Source: Arthrobacter sp. HY1533 (GTDB lineage Bacteria; Actinomycetota; Actinomycetes; Actinomycetales; Micrococcaceae). From it: DNA of 64,000 nt. Numbering within the stretch: the stretch's first letter is position 1; each line of letters starts with the position of its first letter. The notes under the pieces were generated by a model. It saw nothing but the letters and a program-made list of their open reading frames with translations. It made no database searches and was not told the DNA's origin. The stretch lies in NCBI RefSeq assembly GCF_027568515.1, contig NZ_JANKZF010000009.1:186001-250000 (forward strand), written 5' to 3'. A program made the translations under genes and the position numbers. This document shows positions 19,122 through 27,461 of the stretch, one piece after another.

Positions 19122-20135
19122 TTAGTTATTCGAAAATTGCGATGAAAGTATAGATTTGGCTCGACGCGCGGCATCGTCAAGTGATTCTGCCATTTCTACA
19201 TGGGTAAAAGTATTGAGATAGTCTCTAAAGATTCCCAGCACCTTACCGTTTGCGTTATCTATGGCGATTGTAGGGAGGCCGAGTAGGGCCCCAAGGAACA
19301 TTCCATGTAGCCTGTCCGTCACCAAAACACGTCCCATCGAAACGGTCTTAATGCCTCCGCGGAGGTTGAGGTTTGCAGCCTTGACATATGACCACTGAAT
19401 TGCATTCAGAAGGTGTGGACGTGATATCGGCAATACCCGCGCAATGTTTTCTGGTAGCCTGTATATATGCCACATGAACTGGCTTTTGAGATCAAGATGC
19501 CAATCGGTGAGTTTATATTCTAATTCAGAAAAGGCAGCTACGTCTCTACCCGCAACGGCTTCGGAGTCTTCACGTAGCAGCAGCACCACATCATGTGCCG
19601 CTTGGCCGTTTTTTTCCAATTTTCCGAGCCCAAGTGCCAAATCAGGACAGAATATATGCTCGGAGTTTGGGAACCATTCTTTAGCCCGAGCCATATCAAC
19701 TGACTGCCGCAACAGAATTGTTAGGTCCGGGTGCCCATTCAATGCAATTTGAGCCTTTTCAAGTCCGTCCTTCGATTCGAAGTCGAGGCTCTGAGGGAGC
19801 TGGATGATCTGTCGATCAGGGAAAGAAGTTATTAGCATTTCACGAAAGTTCTGATGTTCTGTCCAACGGTCACCGAAGTTGCCTCCCCCTGTGATGAGGA
19901 TCGGTCCAGTTGGAACGCAACGACGCAAGTCGGCGATGTCAAAACAGTGAACGTCTGCTACGTAGTCAACTGACACCCCAATCTCTTTGAGGTACATGAG
20001 AGTGCCTAGCCAGATGAAAGAATCGCCGGCATTCTGGTGTCGCGGGAAATCGAGCAATGCAACATGGGTACCAGAGGGCAACAAACTCGACAGGATCTTT
20101 GTTGCATCACTTTGTAGCGCAAGTAAGGGGTTCAT
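19122..20135 (-). CDS. Polysaccharide pyruvyl transferase family protein
   Basis: 337 residues from ATG at 20135; the frame stays open to 20318, but the upstream part looks non-coding. The N-terminal VALLDFPRHQNAGDSFIWLGT matches the EpsI/EpsO type (D-P-x-H-x-N-x-G-D). GGGNFGDRW, IQLPQSLDF, and VTDRLHGMFLGALLGLPTI complete the family pattern. These enzymes add pyruvate ketals from phosphoenolpyruvate to sugars of extracellular polysaccharides, giving negative charge. The gene is followed on the same strand by the polymerase gene after 364 bp. Confidence 0.85.
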   Translation of the reverse strand: MNPLLALQSDATKILSSLLPSGTHVALLDFPRHQNAGDSFIWLGTLMYLKEIGVSVDYVADVHCFDIADLRRCVPTGPILITGGGNFGDRWTEHQNFREMLITSFPDRQIIQLPQSLDFESKDGLEKAQIALNGHPDLTILLRQSVDMARAKEWFPNSEHIFCPDLALGLGKLEKNGQAAHDVVLLLREDSEAVAGRDVAAFSELEYKLTDWHLDLKSQFMWHIYRLPENIARVLPISRPHLLNAIQWSYVKAANLNLRGGIKTVSMGRVLVTDRLHGMFLGALLGLPTIAIDNANGKVLGIFRDYLNTFTHVEMAESLDDAARRAKSILSSQFSNN

Positions 20136-20865
20136 ATTGTCAATACTAGGGTGTCGTTCGTCCGAGACAGAACGTTCCCCAGACGGCGCGGATACAATTG
20201 CGGGGTGCGTCGGGTCGCCCACACCGTGATGACGCGCGGCTACCTGCGAAGGCCAAGCTTGCGGCGACCCATTCAGATGTAGTGACTGGAATGATGGCGA
20301 GCCACGGGAATCGACCATGCTGCTTGGGCCCAGATCGGTTCAACGACTGTCCGTCCATTGGATGAAACCGGTGCAAGCAAGGTTCCATTGAGGCGCGGGG
20401 CGAATCGCCATCACTAGCCTTCAACGCCGTGATGCAACGGATTTGGCAGTTGCCATCCGGAGCTGTGGAGCGCATCGACAGTGAACGCCGAGAATTTGGC
20501 GAATCTCCGCAGGCGACTAGAGACTTCCAGGTGACTCTGTCCGGTGCTGGACACGATATAGTAGACCGTAAACGCACCTTCTTAGAGTCCATTCGGTCGA
20601 TTTGCTTTGGATTGGGCAGTAAGTGCACTTAGTGAATTTGTGAGCATGAAGCTATTGTGCTTTATGCTGAATTATTGCGCGCATTGTTCCCTTGTAGGCG
20701 AGAATACAGTAATCTGTCAGGATGAAATCAATTGATCAATATTGTTAATAATACTCAAGTTTTCTAATTTGCGTCGGCGAAACTCATGGATAGCGGGAGT
20801 TGGCGCCGCAAGCCTTGGGTATGGTTCTGAACTTGAATGTCTGTGACATATTTTTTGGAGAAAAA
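20136..20865. other. Gap between divergent pyruvyltransferase and GT14 genes
   Basis: About 730 bp. Frames of up to 160 residues are open on the minus strand, but none has a recognisable motif. The part from 20146 to 20600 is GC-richer than the part next to the GT14 gene. It must contain the two divergent promoters. It may also hold remnants of a lost gene. Confidence 0.4.
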
Positions 20866-21756
20866 TTGGGAACTCGATTTGCTGTCCTAGCACATGACGA
20901 CGCGAACATGCTTCGATTGCTGGCCGAGCAACTTGGTCAGAATGAGATTTGGGTCCACCTCGATAAATCCGTTGATATGGCGAAGTATCTGGAATCAGCA
21001 GGCGGGCTGATGCCCGAGAATATGCATTTCGTAAGCCGTCGTGTCAATGTTCGCTGGGGGGGATATTCTGTTGTCCAAGCTATGCGAGCCTGTGCAGTCG
21101 AGGCTATGGCGTCCGCTGAAAAGGATGACCATATCGTCTTTATCTCAGGGCACTGCTACCCAATCCGTCCTGTCGAGCAATTGTTGGCATATCTTGAGTC
21201 GGCTCCCAATGTGCAGCACGTTCGGGCCTATCGTCTGACGGACTATCCACGATGGCACACGGACCGCTATGCGCGAAGCCATTGGTTCGATTTAAGGCTG
21301 CCGAGATTTACGGCAGCTTCAATGCGGAGGATTGTGAGGAATGCAGTTAAATACCTTTCCTTTGCCCTACCTCGTAAACGGACGGGCCTCGATGTCGTCG
21401 CCGGTTCTCAATGGATGGCTTTAACCAAGGAATGTCTCCAAGAGGCATTTGAGGCACTTGACACAAAGGAGTATCGAATATTTCGCAATTCTTTCGCTCC
21501 GGATGAAATGGCGATTCAGACATTCATATTTAACTCACGCTGGGCGAATGCTACCAGCATGAAAGGGATCGAAGAAATTAGTAATGACGATATTTCTTCG
21601 ATTCCAAATTTTCATTTCCTTCGTCCGGGGTTGAGTGGTCTTGCAACGCAAGACGATGTTAATTCTGCATTCGCAAGAGGCTCCTTTTTTATAAGAAAAA
21701 TTGACTCATCAAACATTGCAAATACGATTAAATCCATAATCGCTCTTACCATCTAG
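20866..21756 (+). CDS. GT14-family (core-2/I-branching-like) glycosyltransferase
   Basis: 296 residues. TTG at 20866 has GGAG five bases upstream, so I prefer it over earlier in-frame starts. The order RFAVLAHDDANMLRLL, WVHLDKS, RRVNVRWGGYSVVQAM, ISGHCYPIRP and GSQWMALT follows the core-2/I-branching beta-1,6-N-acetylglucosaminyltransferase family (GT14). Bacterial members modify surface polysaccharides. The exact linkage is not deducible. The DNA is AT-rich and flanked by an IS30 remnant, suggesting acquisition. Confidence 0.85.
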   Translation: MGTRFAVLAHDDANMLRLLAEQLGQNEIWVHLDKSVDMAKYLESAGGLMPENMHFVSRRVNVRWGGYSVVQAMRACAVEAMASAEKDDHIVFISGHCYPIRPVEQLLAYLESAPNVQHVRAYRLTDYPRWHTDRYARSHWFDLRLPRFTAASMRRIVRNAVKYLSFALPRKRTGLDVVAGSQWMALTKECLQEAFEALDTKEYRIFRNSFAPDEMAIQTFIFNSRWANATSMKGIEEISNDDISSIPNFHFLRPGLSGLATQDDVNSAFARGSFFIRKIDSSNIANTIKSIIALTI

Positions 21757-22048
21757 GCTTTCGCTAGTACATCTAGAATTATTCTTGTGTATTGGTTCGT
21801 TGTTTCTCGTGGGCAGTGGCCTGCTCTTGATTTTAATTGGTGCCACACTGTTCTGCGAATTGTCGCTCACAGTCACCGTCCTATGATTTGTTGAAGCGAC
21901 CGTTCATCGTAAGTTGTTCGCAATCGTTGCGGTCCATTACACGATGCTTCAGGGTTTGTGGGCCAGCCGTAATGCAGGACTTATGGGTAGGGAATCCGGA
22001 GAGAGGGACTTCACCACGAACCACGGAGAGTCAGATTATGTTGCCGGG

Positions 22049-22797
22049 ATGATGACCTCGCGGGAGCGGCTTTCCCCGGAGCAGGTCAGTGCACGACTAC
22101 GCATTGATTTCCCGGATGATGTATCCATGCGAGTAAGCCCAGAGACGATCTACAACGGAATCTACCACCAGGGCGCGGCGGGCTCCGCAAGGGCTTGGAC
22201 CTGTACCTGCGCTCCCGCAAGTCCTACAGGCGCCCCCAGCATCAAATGGATGCCCGCAGGAAGCGGGTCCCCGAGGAGCTGCTGATCGGCAACCGCCCCG
22301 AAGAAATCGAGGACCGCCTGGTCCCCGGCCATTGGGAGGGCGACTTGATCCTGGGCAAGGAAGGCAAGAGCGCCATTGGAACCCTGGTGGAGCGCACCAG
22401 CCGGTTCGTGCTGCTCCTCCACCTGCCCAACGGCCATACCGCCCAGGATGTGGCACAGGCGATTCAAGACACGCTTCCCACACTGCCGGAACAGGTTCGC
22501 AAATCCATCACCTGGGACCAGGGCTCAGAGATGGTGGGCGCCCACGAGCGAGTGAAAATCGACACCGGCGCGAACGTCTACTTCGCCGATCCCCACTCAC
22601 CCTGGCAACGCGGCAGTAACGAGAACACCAACGGGCTGCTGCGCCAGTACTTCCCCAAAGGCGTCGACCTGAACCAGTTCGGCATCGAGGACCTCGACTA
22701 CGCGGCCGCCGGACTCAACGGCCGGCTCCGCAAAACACTCGACTGGAAAACCCCAGCACAAACCCTCGAGAAGATACTGGCAGAATCAATACCCTAA
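22049..22797 (+). mobile_element. IS30-family element, truncated and frameshifted transposase
   Basis: Frame one gives RERLSPEQVSARLRIDFPDD and RVSPETIYNGIYHQG, the IS30 N-terminal DNA-binding end. At about 22177 a single-base deletion shifts the frame, and the rest (22195-22797) reads LDLYLRSRKSYRRP and the DDE core: GHWEGDLILGK (Asp), ITWDQGSEM (Asp) and RGSNENTNGLLRQYFPKG (Glu). The N-terminal helix-turn-helix is missing. The sequence GTGTTGCAACAACCAC after the stop resembles an IS30 right end. It ends the AT-rich polysaccharide region. Confidence 0.85.
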
Positions 22798-22874
22798 GCC
22801 GTGTTGCAACAACCACTGGAAAACGCCATCATTCCCCGCTCATTTGCAGTGTGCGGTCCACTAGGCCGATGGAC

Positions 22875-23477
22875 TTAGTCCTTTGAACCCGGAATTTCCG
22901 TTGTGCTGCGTGTATTAGCCCAAGCAGCCAAAACGCCGATTGCCGTGAGGACGTCCCGTCTCATCTGTTCATATATATCATCAGAACGACGGTATGGATC
23001 CACCACATCATCTTCTTGAGGAGTCGAACGGTGCAAACTTCTTGCACGTAGCGCGAGCGGAACCATGGATTCCCACCGGGCTCGGGGGTCGGTGACATGG
23101 TGGATTTCAATGTTGGGGAGGATTCTAGCCAATTCGAGAAGTGTGAACGTCTTCTTCAGCAGCGCCGGTTGCAGTTCAACGATACTGCTGCGGTGTGCGC
23201 GCGTGAGAGCAATAACAAGATCCTGTTCTTTCAGGACGTCTGGTGTGAGTTGGCGTGATTGAAAATCTGCAGCCGACGCGCCCATAACGCGGATGAATCC
23301 CTCGACGTGTGGTTCAATTCCATGGCCAATCAATGCCCCGGTGCCTGCGCTCGTTACCCTGAATCCGCCGGGAGACACCTCATCCAGTTCGGCTTGCAGT
23401 AAGCGCTCAACCATGGGGGAACGGCAGATGTTGCCGGTGCATACTGCCAAGATGCGGAATGGGGGAGTGGACGTCAT
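22875..23477 (-). CDS. Low-molecular-weight protein-tyrosine phosphatase
   Basis: 200 residues, ATG overlapping the upstream VanZ stop by 4 nt. The N-terminal P-loop VCTGNICRSPM carries Cys13 and Arg19 of the CX5R motif. VVDPYRR near residue 160 supplies the general-acid Asp. The fold and length match bacterial LMW-PTPs, though the insert between them (ARSLHRSTPQED) is somewhat long. Such enzymes (Wzb, CpsB-type partners) dephosphorylate BY-kinases; the candidate partner is 16 kb away at 5460-6932. It ends the Hpt-like/VanZ/phosphatase operon. Confidence 0.92.
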   Translation of the reverse strand: MTSTPPFRILAVCTGNICRSPMVERLLQAELDEVSPGGFRVTSAGTGALIGHGIEPHVEGFIRVMGASAADFQSRQLTPDVLKEQDLVIALTRAHRSSIVELQPALLKKTFTLLELARILPNIEIHHVTDPRARWESMVPLALRARSLHRSTPQEDDVVDPYRRSDDIYEQMRRDVLTAIGVLAAWANTRSTTEIPGSKD

Positions 23478-23965
23478 TTTGATCGGTATTCCTTTGAGGT
23501 CTTGACAAGCTCGACCACCGATTCCTTCGAGCTCTGGCGAGGCTCGACTGCCAGCCGGCGGTGTGCAAGAAAGTAGATGCCAGCGCCGACTGCAGCGCCG
23601 AGTGTATTGGCAACGACATCCAGCACCGACGGGACCCTAGCCGAGAGAAACAGGGCCTGGCTCAGTTCGATGATGCACGAGGCCAGGAAACCGATGCCCA
23701 CACTCAGCCAAACGCTCTTCAGCCGCACCGAGGCAATGACGCCCATGGGCACAAACAGAAGGATGTTGGAGGAGAATTCAATTTGTGCATAGCCAACGAA
23801 TTTTGGCATGCCGTGGTGATGCAGCCACGAAATAGTCTGATCAAGGAATCCGGCCGCCGGTTTGTCCACCGGGGTGGGCCAAAAGACTATGAGTGCAAGT
23901 GCCACCAAGTAGGCAGCCATCAGCCCAACTGCAAGGCGGTGGATGGTCTTTTGGGAAAGTGTCAC
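23474..23965 (-). CDS. VanZ-family membrane protein (second copy)
   Basis: 163 residues from a GTG start 9 nt after the Hpt-like gene stop. Four hydrophobic segments, WPTPVDKPAAG, EFSSNILLFVPMGVI and ELSQALFLSARVPSVLDVVANTLGA identify the VanZ-like domain. It resembles the protein at 599-1051. The last residues (VEPRQSSKESVVELVKTSKEYRSK region) are encoded by a dispersed repeat (23499-23550) and do not belong to the family core. Function unknown. Confidence 0.87.
   Translation of the reverse strand: MTLSQKTIHRLAVGLMAAYLVALALIVFWPTPVDKPAAGFLDQTISWLHHHGMPKFVGYAQIEFSSNILLFVPMGVIASVRLKSVWLSVGIGFLASCIIELSQALFLSARVPSVLDVVANTLGAAVGAGIYFLAHRRLAVEPRQSSKESVVELVKTSKEYRSK
23499..23550. repeat. Dispersed CTCGACCACCG repeat inside the VanZ gene end
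   Basis: GGTCTTGACAAGCTCGACC at 23499 continues as ACCG and is followed by a related inverted segment (CGAGGCTCGACTGCC). The same core occurs twice in mfd (44843 and 45815). It is read through in frame and gives the VVELVKTS peptide at the protein's C-terminus. Confidence 0.6.
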
Positions 23966-23974
23966 ATGGAAACG

Positions 23975-24343
23975 TTACGCCACGTTGACGTAGCTTGCCG
24001 TCAACTGGCCTGCGGTTTGGTTTCCGCACTTGCGCAGCGCCGTCAGTTTCTTGTTGGCTGCAGAGTTACAACCGGATTCAAGGTCCCGGATGAGATCGCT
24101 GGTCAGCTTGCCCAGGCGGGCAGCGCCGACCATCATGCTGGAGCTGCGGAGACTTAGCGCTGCGTCCAGGGCGTCGTCTTTGTCTCCCGAGGCTACGGCT
24201 TCAAACAGGCGAACAAAGCGCCCAGGCCACATGTCAACATAGCGGCAGACAAAACTGCGACACAACGCATACTCGCCGTCGAGGGATTCCTCCAGTGAGT
24301 GCAGGGTCTCGGTGCAGACGAGTGGCAATGCGGTGACTGGCAT
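23975..24343 (-). CDS. Hpt-like helical protein lacking the phospho-histidine
   Basis: 122 residues from ATG at 24343 with AAGGAG six nt upstream, which decides the start. The region DAALSLRSSSMMVGAARLGKLTSDL (about residues 60-84) follows the histidine-phosphotransfer pattern AHxLKxSSxxxGAxxL, but Leu63 occupies the histidine position and Arg66 the lysine. The rest is helical. It is first in an operon with VanZ and a tyrosine phosphatase, and next to three kinases. It may be a non-catalytic Hpt relative that binds a receiver domain; this is inference. Confidence 0.6.
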   Translation of the reverse strand: MPVTALPLVCTETLHSLEESLDGEYALCRSFVCRYVDMWPGRFVRLFEAVASGDKDDALDAALSLRSSSMMVGAARLGKLTSDLIRDLESGCNSAANKKLTALRKCGNQTAGQLTASYVNVA

Positions 24344-24599
24344 GGTCTGCTCCTTCCTGCTGCCTGCCGAAGTACGGGACCTGTTGGTACCCGCTAACGG
24401 TTCAAGACTATCGGCAGCATGCCGGAATTTGACTGGTTTTGACAGAAATCCTGGAAACTTGACCAAACCTTATACGAAAGGACAGTCTTTTATGCCTCGT
24501 GCGTCACTCGACAGGCCCGTTGGTGCCGCAGAATCAGCGAAGTGACGCTGAATCGAACAGGATTTGATGTTTCATCGCGTTTGTGACTTGTGGACAAAT
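24344..24599. other. Intergenic stretch upstream of the Hpt-like operon
   Basis: About 250 bp without a gene. It should contain the minus-strand promoter of the Hpt-like/VanZ/phosphatase operon; no strong hexamer pair was identified. The duplicated regulatory DNA begins at its right edge. Confidence 0.4.
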
Positions 24600-24670
24600 C
24601 TTGTGCATTTCTTGTGCAAATATTCCGGATTCTCGATGCTGTTTCTTGAGGTGCCTGCGGCATTGTTGAT
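24600..24670 (+). promoter_or_regulatory. Orphan copy of the surface-operon regulatory region
   Basis: By hand alignment 53 of 71 bases match 26711-26781 without a gap, including an identical GTTTCTTGAG and CATTGTTG. It begins with a direct repeat of TTGTGC at 24601 and 24612, spaced 11 bp. In the other copy it precedes the first alternate-signal-peptide gene; here only a hairpin follows. Confidence 0.55.
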
Positions 24671-24760
24671 GCCGCCGGAAGGCAAGCGAGGCGGGGCGGA
24701 ATGCCCCCGAATGCAGGTGGTGTGTTGGTTCCCCCGCCAACACACCACCCCTGCATGGGG
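24665..24760 (+). ncRNA. Candidate small RNA from the orphan promoter
   Basis: If transcription starts after CATTGTTG as it would in the paralogous region, a transcript of about 80-95 nt would end at the hairpin 24711-24756. No open frame is evident. It could instead be the scar of a deleted gene. Nothing in the sequence proves transcription. Confidence 0.25.
24711..24756. terminator. Hairpin terminator between kinase gene and orphan promoter
   Basis: Arms 24711-24728 and 24737-24756 pair over 18 bp with a two-base bulge and an 8-nt loop (TTCCCCCG). It lies 45 bp past the kinase stop (minus strand) and also ends any plus-strand transcript from 24670. No T-tract follows. Confidence 0.6.
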
Positions 24761-24800
24761 TGCGCGGAGTCTGCATGCGGTGCCTGAATACCTGGCGTGA

Positions 24801-26525
24801 TTATGGGGTGGAGTCCAGCACAGACTCAGGCATGTCATCGCGGCCGGCCGGCCTGTTGTCGGTGGACAAACATCCGGGCAGAACGAATCCGATGGTGGTT
24901 CCCACGCCGGGCTCGCTGTTGAGGCTAATGGTGCCTCCATGTTTGGCAACGATGGTTCGGGAAATCATGAGTCCCAGCCCGATTCCCGGAATGGACCTGG
25001 CCATGGCGGACTTGGCCCGGAAGAACTTGGTAAAGGCCTCGGCCTGTTCCTCGGAGTCCATGCCCATCCCCGTGTCTTGGACCTGGCAGATCAGGTCCTC
25101 GCCTCGGGCCCAGGCCCGCACAGTGATGGTCCCGCCGTCGGGGGAGTACTTGACAGCGTTGGAGACAAAATTGTCCAGGACCTGGCCTATGCGCCTGGCG
25201 TCAACAAGGGCCATCAAGGAGCCCGCTACCTCGCTTGCCATGCGAAGGTTGTTCATTTCGGCGGCGGGGGCGGCGGAGGCCATGCTGTCCGCGACCAGGG
25301 AGGAAAAATTTGTCCGGCTCAGCTGCAAGGTTAGGGAGTCGGTGGTCAATAGATCCGAAACCAGCGCACTGAGCCGGTCTACATTGCGCGAGGCGATGGT
25401 CAGAAAGCCTTGGATTTCAGCCTGCGTCAGGTCAGGCTCCTCGAGAACCATGTCCAGATAGCCCTGGATGGAGGTAAGAGGGGTGCGAAACTCGTGCGAA
25501 ACGTTAGCCACAAAGTCATTCTTGGCGTCCAGCGCCGCCATCATCTCGGTGATGTCATGAAAGGCAATCACAGCGCCGTCAAAGCCACCGTTGTCATCCA
25601 AGATGGGTCGCGCTGCCGTGGACACGGCCCGGGCTTTAGCTCCGGCACCCACCCACACCATGTAGTTGGTGAAGGCCTGTCCCAAAATGGCCCGGCGCAC
25701 TGGACGTTCATCCGCCTCCACGGAAGTGACGCCGTCGACGTTGAAGACCAGCAGCTCCCTTTCTTCCGGGTCTGCAATGTCCTCCGGAAGTGCGTGGACA
25801 TGCAGCGCCCTTTGCGTCGCATTCATGAGCATGTCGTTGCCGTGGGCGTCGACCACGACCAGACCCACGGCCACAGTGTCGACAATAGTTTCCAAAAGCC
25901 GTTCCCTTTGCTGGCTTGCGGCGAGCATAGACCGTAGTTCAACGTCCTTGGCCTCAAGCGCCTTGCGTTGCAAGTTGACGGTATTGGTCACCGCGACAAC
26001 AGTGCTGGCGTAAGCGAGAACCACCAGGGGGAAGAGCAGCGGCCTGGCTAATTGTTCGGCCGTGAAGCCGCTGGGCGAGGTCAGGATGGGGAACCAAACT
26101 ATGAGCAGCGCTGCGACCCCGCTGATCGCCACGGTGGTGCGCGGAGCAATGTGCGAGGAAGCAAGCCAGAAGACGGGGAAGAAGATCAGCAGGCCAACTG
26201 CAGTAAGGAACTGTTGGTTGCCACCCCGGAAGAGGCCAATGGCCACAAAGTCCAGATAGGGGATCACTAGAAAGGCGCCCCTTGGCATCCTTTCCCACGG
26301 GATGGCAATCGACGCGATCAACAACAGCGCATGCAAGGTCAGGGAAGCGATGAACAGCGGTTCCCCAAACGAGGTTGGATAGATCAGCAAGGCAATTGCC
26401 ACTGCGAACACCATGAGGAGCGATAACGGCAGCTGATTGAGGAACACCCGCCGGCGCAATGGATCGAGCCAGCCCAGCAATCGCGAAGCCTTCTGCTGGT
26501 TTCCAAGGGGCATGGGCACTTCCAT
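24801..26525 (-). CDS. PAS-containing membrane sensor histidine kinase (paralogue 1)
   Basis: 574 residues (start at 26525 or at the in-frame ATG 26513). About six membrane helices at residues 30-180 form an intramembrane-type sensor with little extracellular sequence. A PAS-like domain follows (about 205-330), ending GAVIAFHDITEM. Then come HisKA with His344 in NVSHEFRTPLTS, and HATPase: DNFVSNAVKYSPD (N box), DTGMGM (G1), FTKFFRA (F) and GIGLGL (G2). All catalytic motifs are intact. It is highly similar to the proteins at 30596 and 36755. No regulator gene adjoins it; the single OmpR-type regulator at 32527 is the likely partner. The divergent surface operon starts 306 bp away. Confidence 0.93.
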   Translation of the reverse strand: MEVPMPLGNQQKASRLLGWLDPLRRRVFLNQLPLSLLMVFAVAIALLIYPTSFGEPLFIASLTLHALLLIASIAIPWERMPRGAFLVIPYLDFVAIGLFRGGNQQFLTAVGLLIFFPVFWLASSHIAPRTTVAISGVAALLIVWFPILTSPSGFTAEQLARPLLFPLVVLAYASTVVAVTNTVNLQRKALEAKDVELRSMLAASQQRERLLETIVDTVAVGLVVVDAHGNDMLMNATQRALHVHALPEDIADPEERELLVFNVDGVTSVEADERPVRRAILGQAFTNYMVWVGAGAKARAVSTAARPILDDNGGFDGAVIAFHDITEMMAALDAKNDFVANVSHEFRTPLTSIQGYLDMVLEEPDLTQAEIQGFLTIASRNVDRLSALVSDLLTTDSLTLQLSRTNFSSLVADSMASAAPAAEMNNLRMASEVAGSLMALVDARRIGQVLDNFVSNAVKYSPDGGTITVRAWARGEDLICQVQDTGMGMDSEEQAEAFTKFFRAKSAMARSIPGIGLGLMISRTIVAKHGGTISLNSEPGVGTTIGFVLPGCLSTDNRPAGRDDMPESVLDSTP

Positions 26526-26663
26526 CCTTCGACGTCGCTACGCGGCTCCTACGCTTGTGCCCGGCGCAGCCTTGTGCTGGCAGACACACTATTGGTACCG
26601 ATAATCTCACACGCGGCAGTTTGTGGACTTTAGTGACTTGCCGTCGACTTTGCAGAGATCACC

Positions 26664-26781
26664 TTGAGCGTTTCTTGAGCCTCAGGATCAGTCTCAAGAC
26701 AGCTGCGAATCTTGAGTTTTTCTTGCTGAAATCTTCCGGGTTTTTGGGGCTGTTTCTTGAGTTGGACGCTGCATTGTTGTT
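26664..26781 (+). promoter_or_regulatory. 11-bp-spaced direct repeats before the surface operon
   Basis: TTGAG at 26664 and 26675 and TTG at 26712 and 26723 form two direct-repeat pairs with 11-bp start-to-start spacing, with context CTTGAGnnTTTCTTG. An inverted CTCAAG lies between them (26693-26698), and GTTTCTTGAG recurs at 26752. OmpR/PhoB-type regulators bind tandem half-sites of this spacing. The region lies between the divergent kinase and surface operons. Confidence 0.5.
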
Positions 26782-26831
26782 CTCACCAGCAGGACAGCCT
26801 GCCGAGAAGAACACGAACAAGGGGTCTCAAA

Positions 26832-27386
26832 ATGAACAAGATTGCTAAAGGCGCTATTGCAACCGGTGTTGGTATTGTCCTGCTGGCAGGTGGCGGCGGA
26901 ACCCTCGCCGTCTGGAACCAGACAGACATCGGCACTCAGGGCAAGATTTCTGCCGGTGATTTGAACTTGGTTGCGGGCACCGGAGTTTGGAAGAACGCCA
27001 AGAACGAGGACATCACTATCGGCAGCTACCGCGTTGTCCCGGGCGAAGTTCTGACCTACACCCAGCCGCTGACCGTGACTTTGGAAGGTGACCTGATGGT
27101 GGCCCACTTGACTCTGACGGGAGCCTCGCCGGTCAACGGATTTGTTCCGGCAGACGTCACCACTTCCACCACACTGACTGATGCTGCCGGTGTGACAGTC
27201 GAAGGCAACACACCCTTGGACAAGGACCACGACGGTGATTTTACCGCCACCACCACGTTCGCGTTCCGCCTCGGCACCGAAGGACGCAGCTCTGTCAACG
27301 CTACGTACGATTTCAAGGACATTGGCTACATGTTGGAGCAGCAGACCCCCAACGCAGACATCGTTGCTCCCCCGGTTGGCCCGTAG
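26832..27386 (+). CDS. TasA-like protein with alternate-type signal peptide (1)
   Basis: 184 residues from ATG with AAGGGG upstream. The N-terminus KGAIATGVGIVLLAGGGGTLAVWNQ is the alternate-type signal peptide handled by SipW-like peptidases. A single beta-rich domain with ISAGDLNLVAG and YRVVPGEVLTYTQPL follows, as in TasA/camelysin-type fibre proteins. No transmembrane or sorting signal is present at the C-terminus, so it should be released or polymerise. First gene of the operon; the peptidase is encoded two genes downstream. Confidence 0.85.
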   Translation: MNKIAKGAIATGVGIVLLAGGGGTLAVWNQTDIGTQGKISAGDLNLVAGTGVWKNAKNEDITIGSYRVVPGEVLTYTQPLTVTLEGDLMVAHLTLTGASPVNGFVPADVTTSTTLTDAAGVTVEGNTPLDKDHDGDFTATTTFAFRLGTEGRSSVNATYDFKDIGYMLEQQTPNADIVAPPVGP

Positions 27387-27461
27387 GCCTTAGTTTCGTA
27401 GACCCCGGCGGCGTGCCGGGTACCCAACCGGCGCGCCGCCACCCCTCAGACGGAAGCAGCC

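Noticed and set aside
20146-20628. 160-residue minus-strand frame before the pyruvyltransferase
   Set aside because: No recognisable motif, no ribosome site, and an opposing frame is equally open; kept as intergenic.
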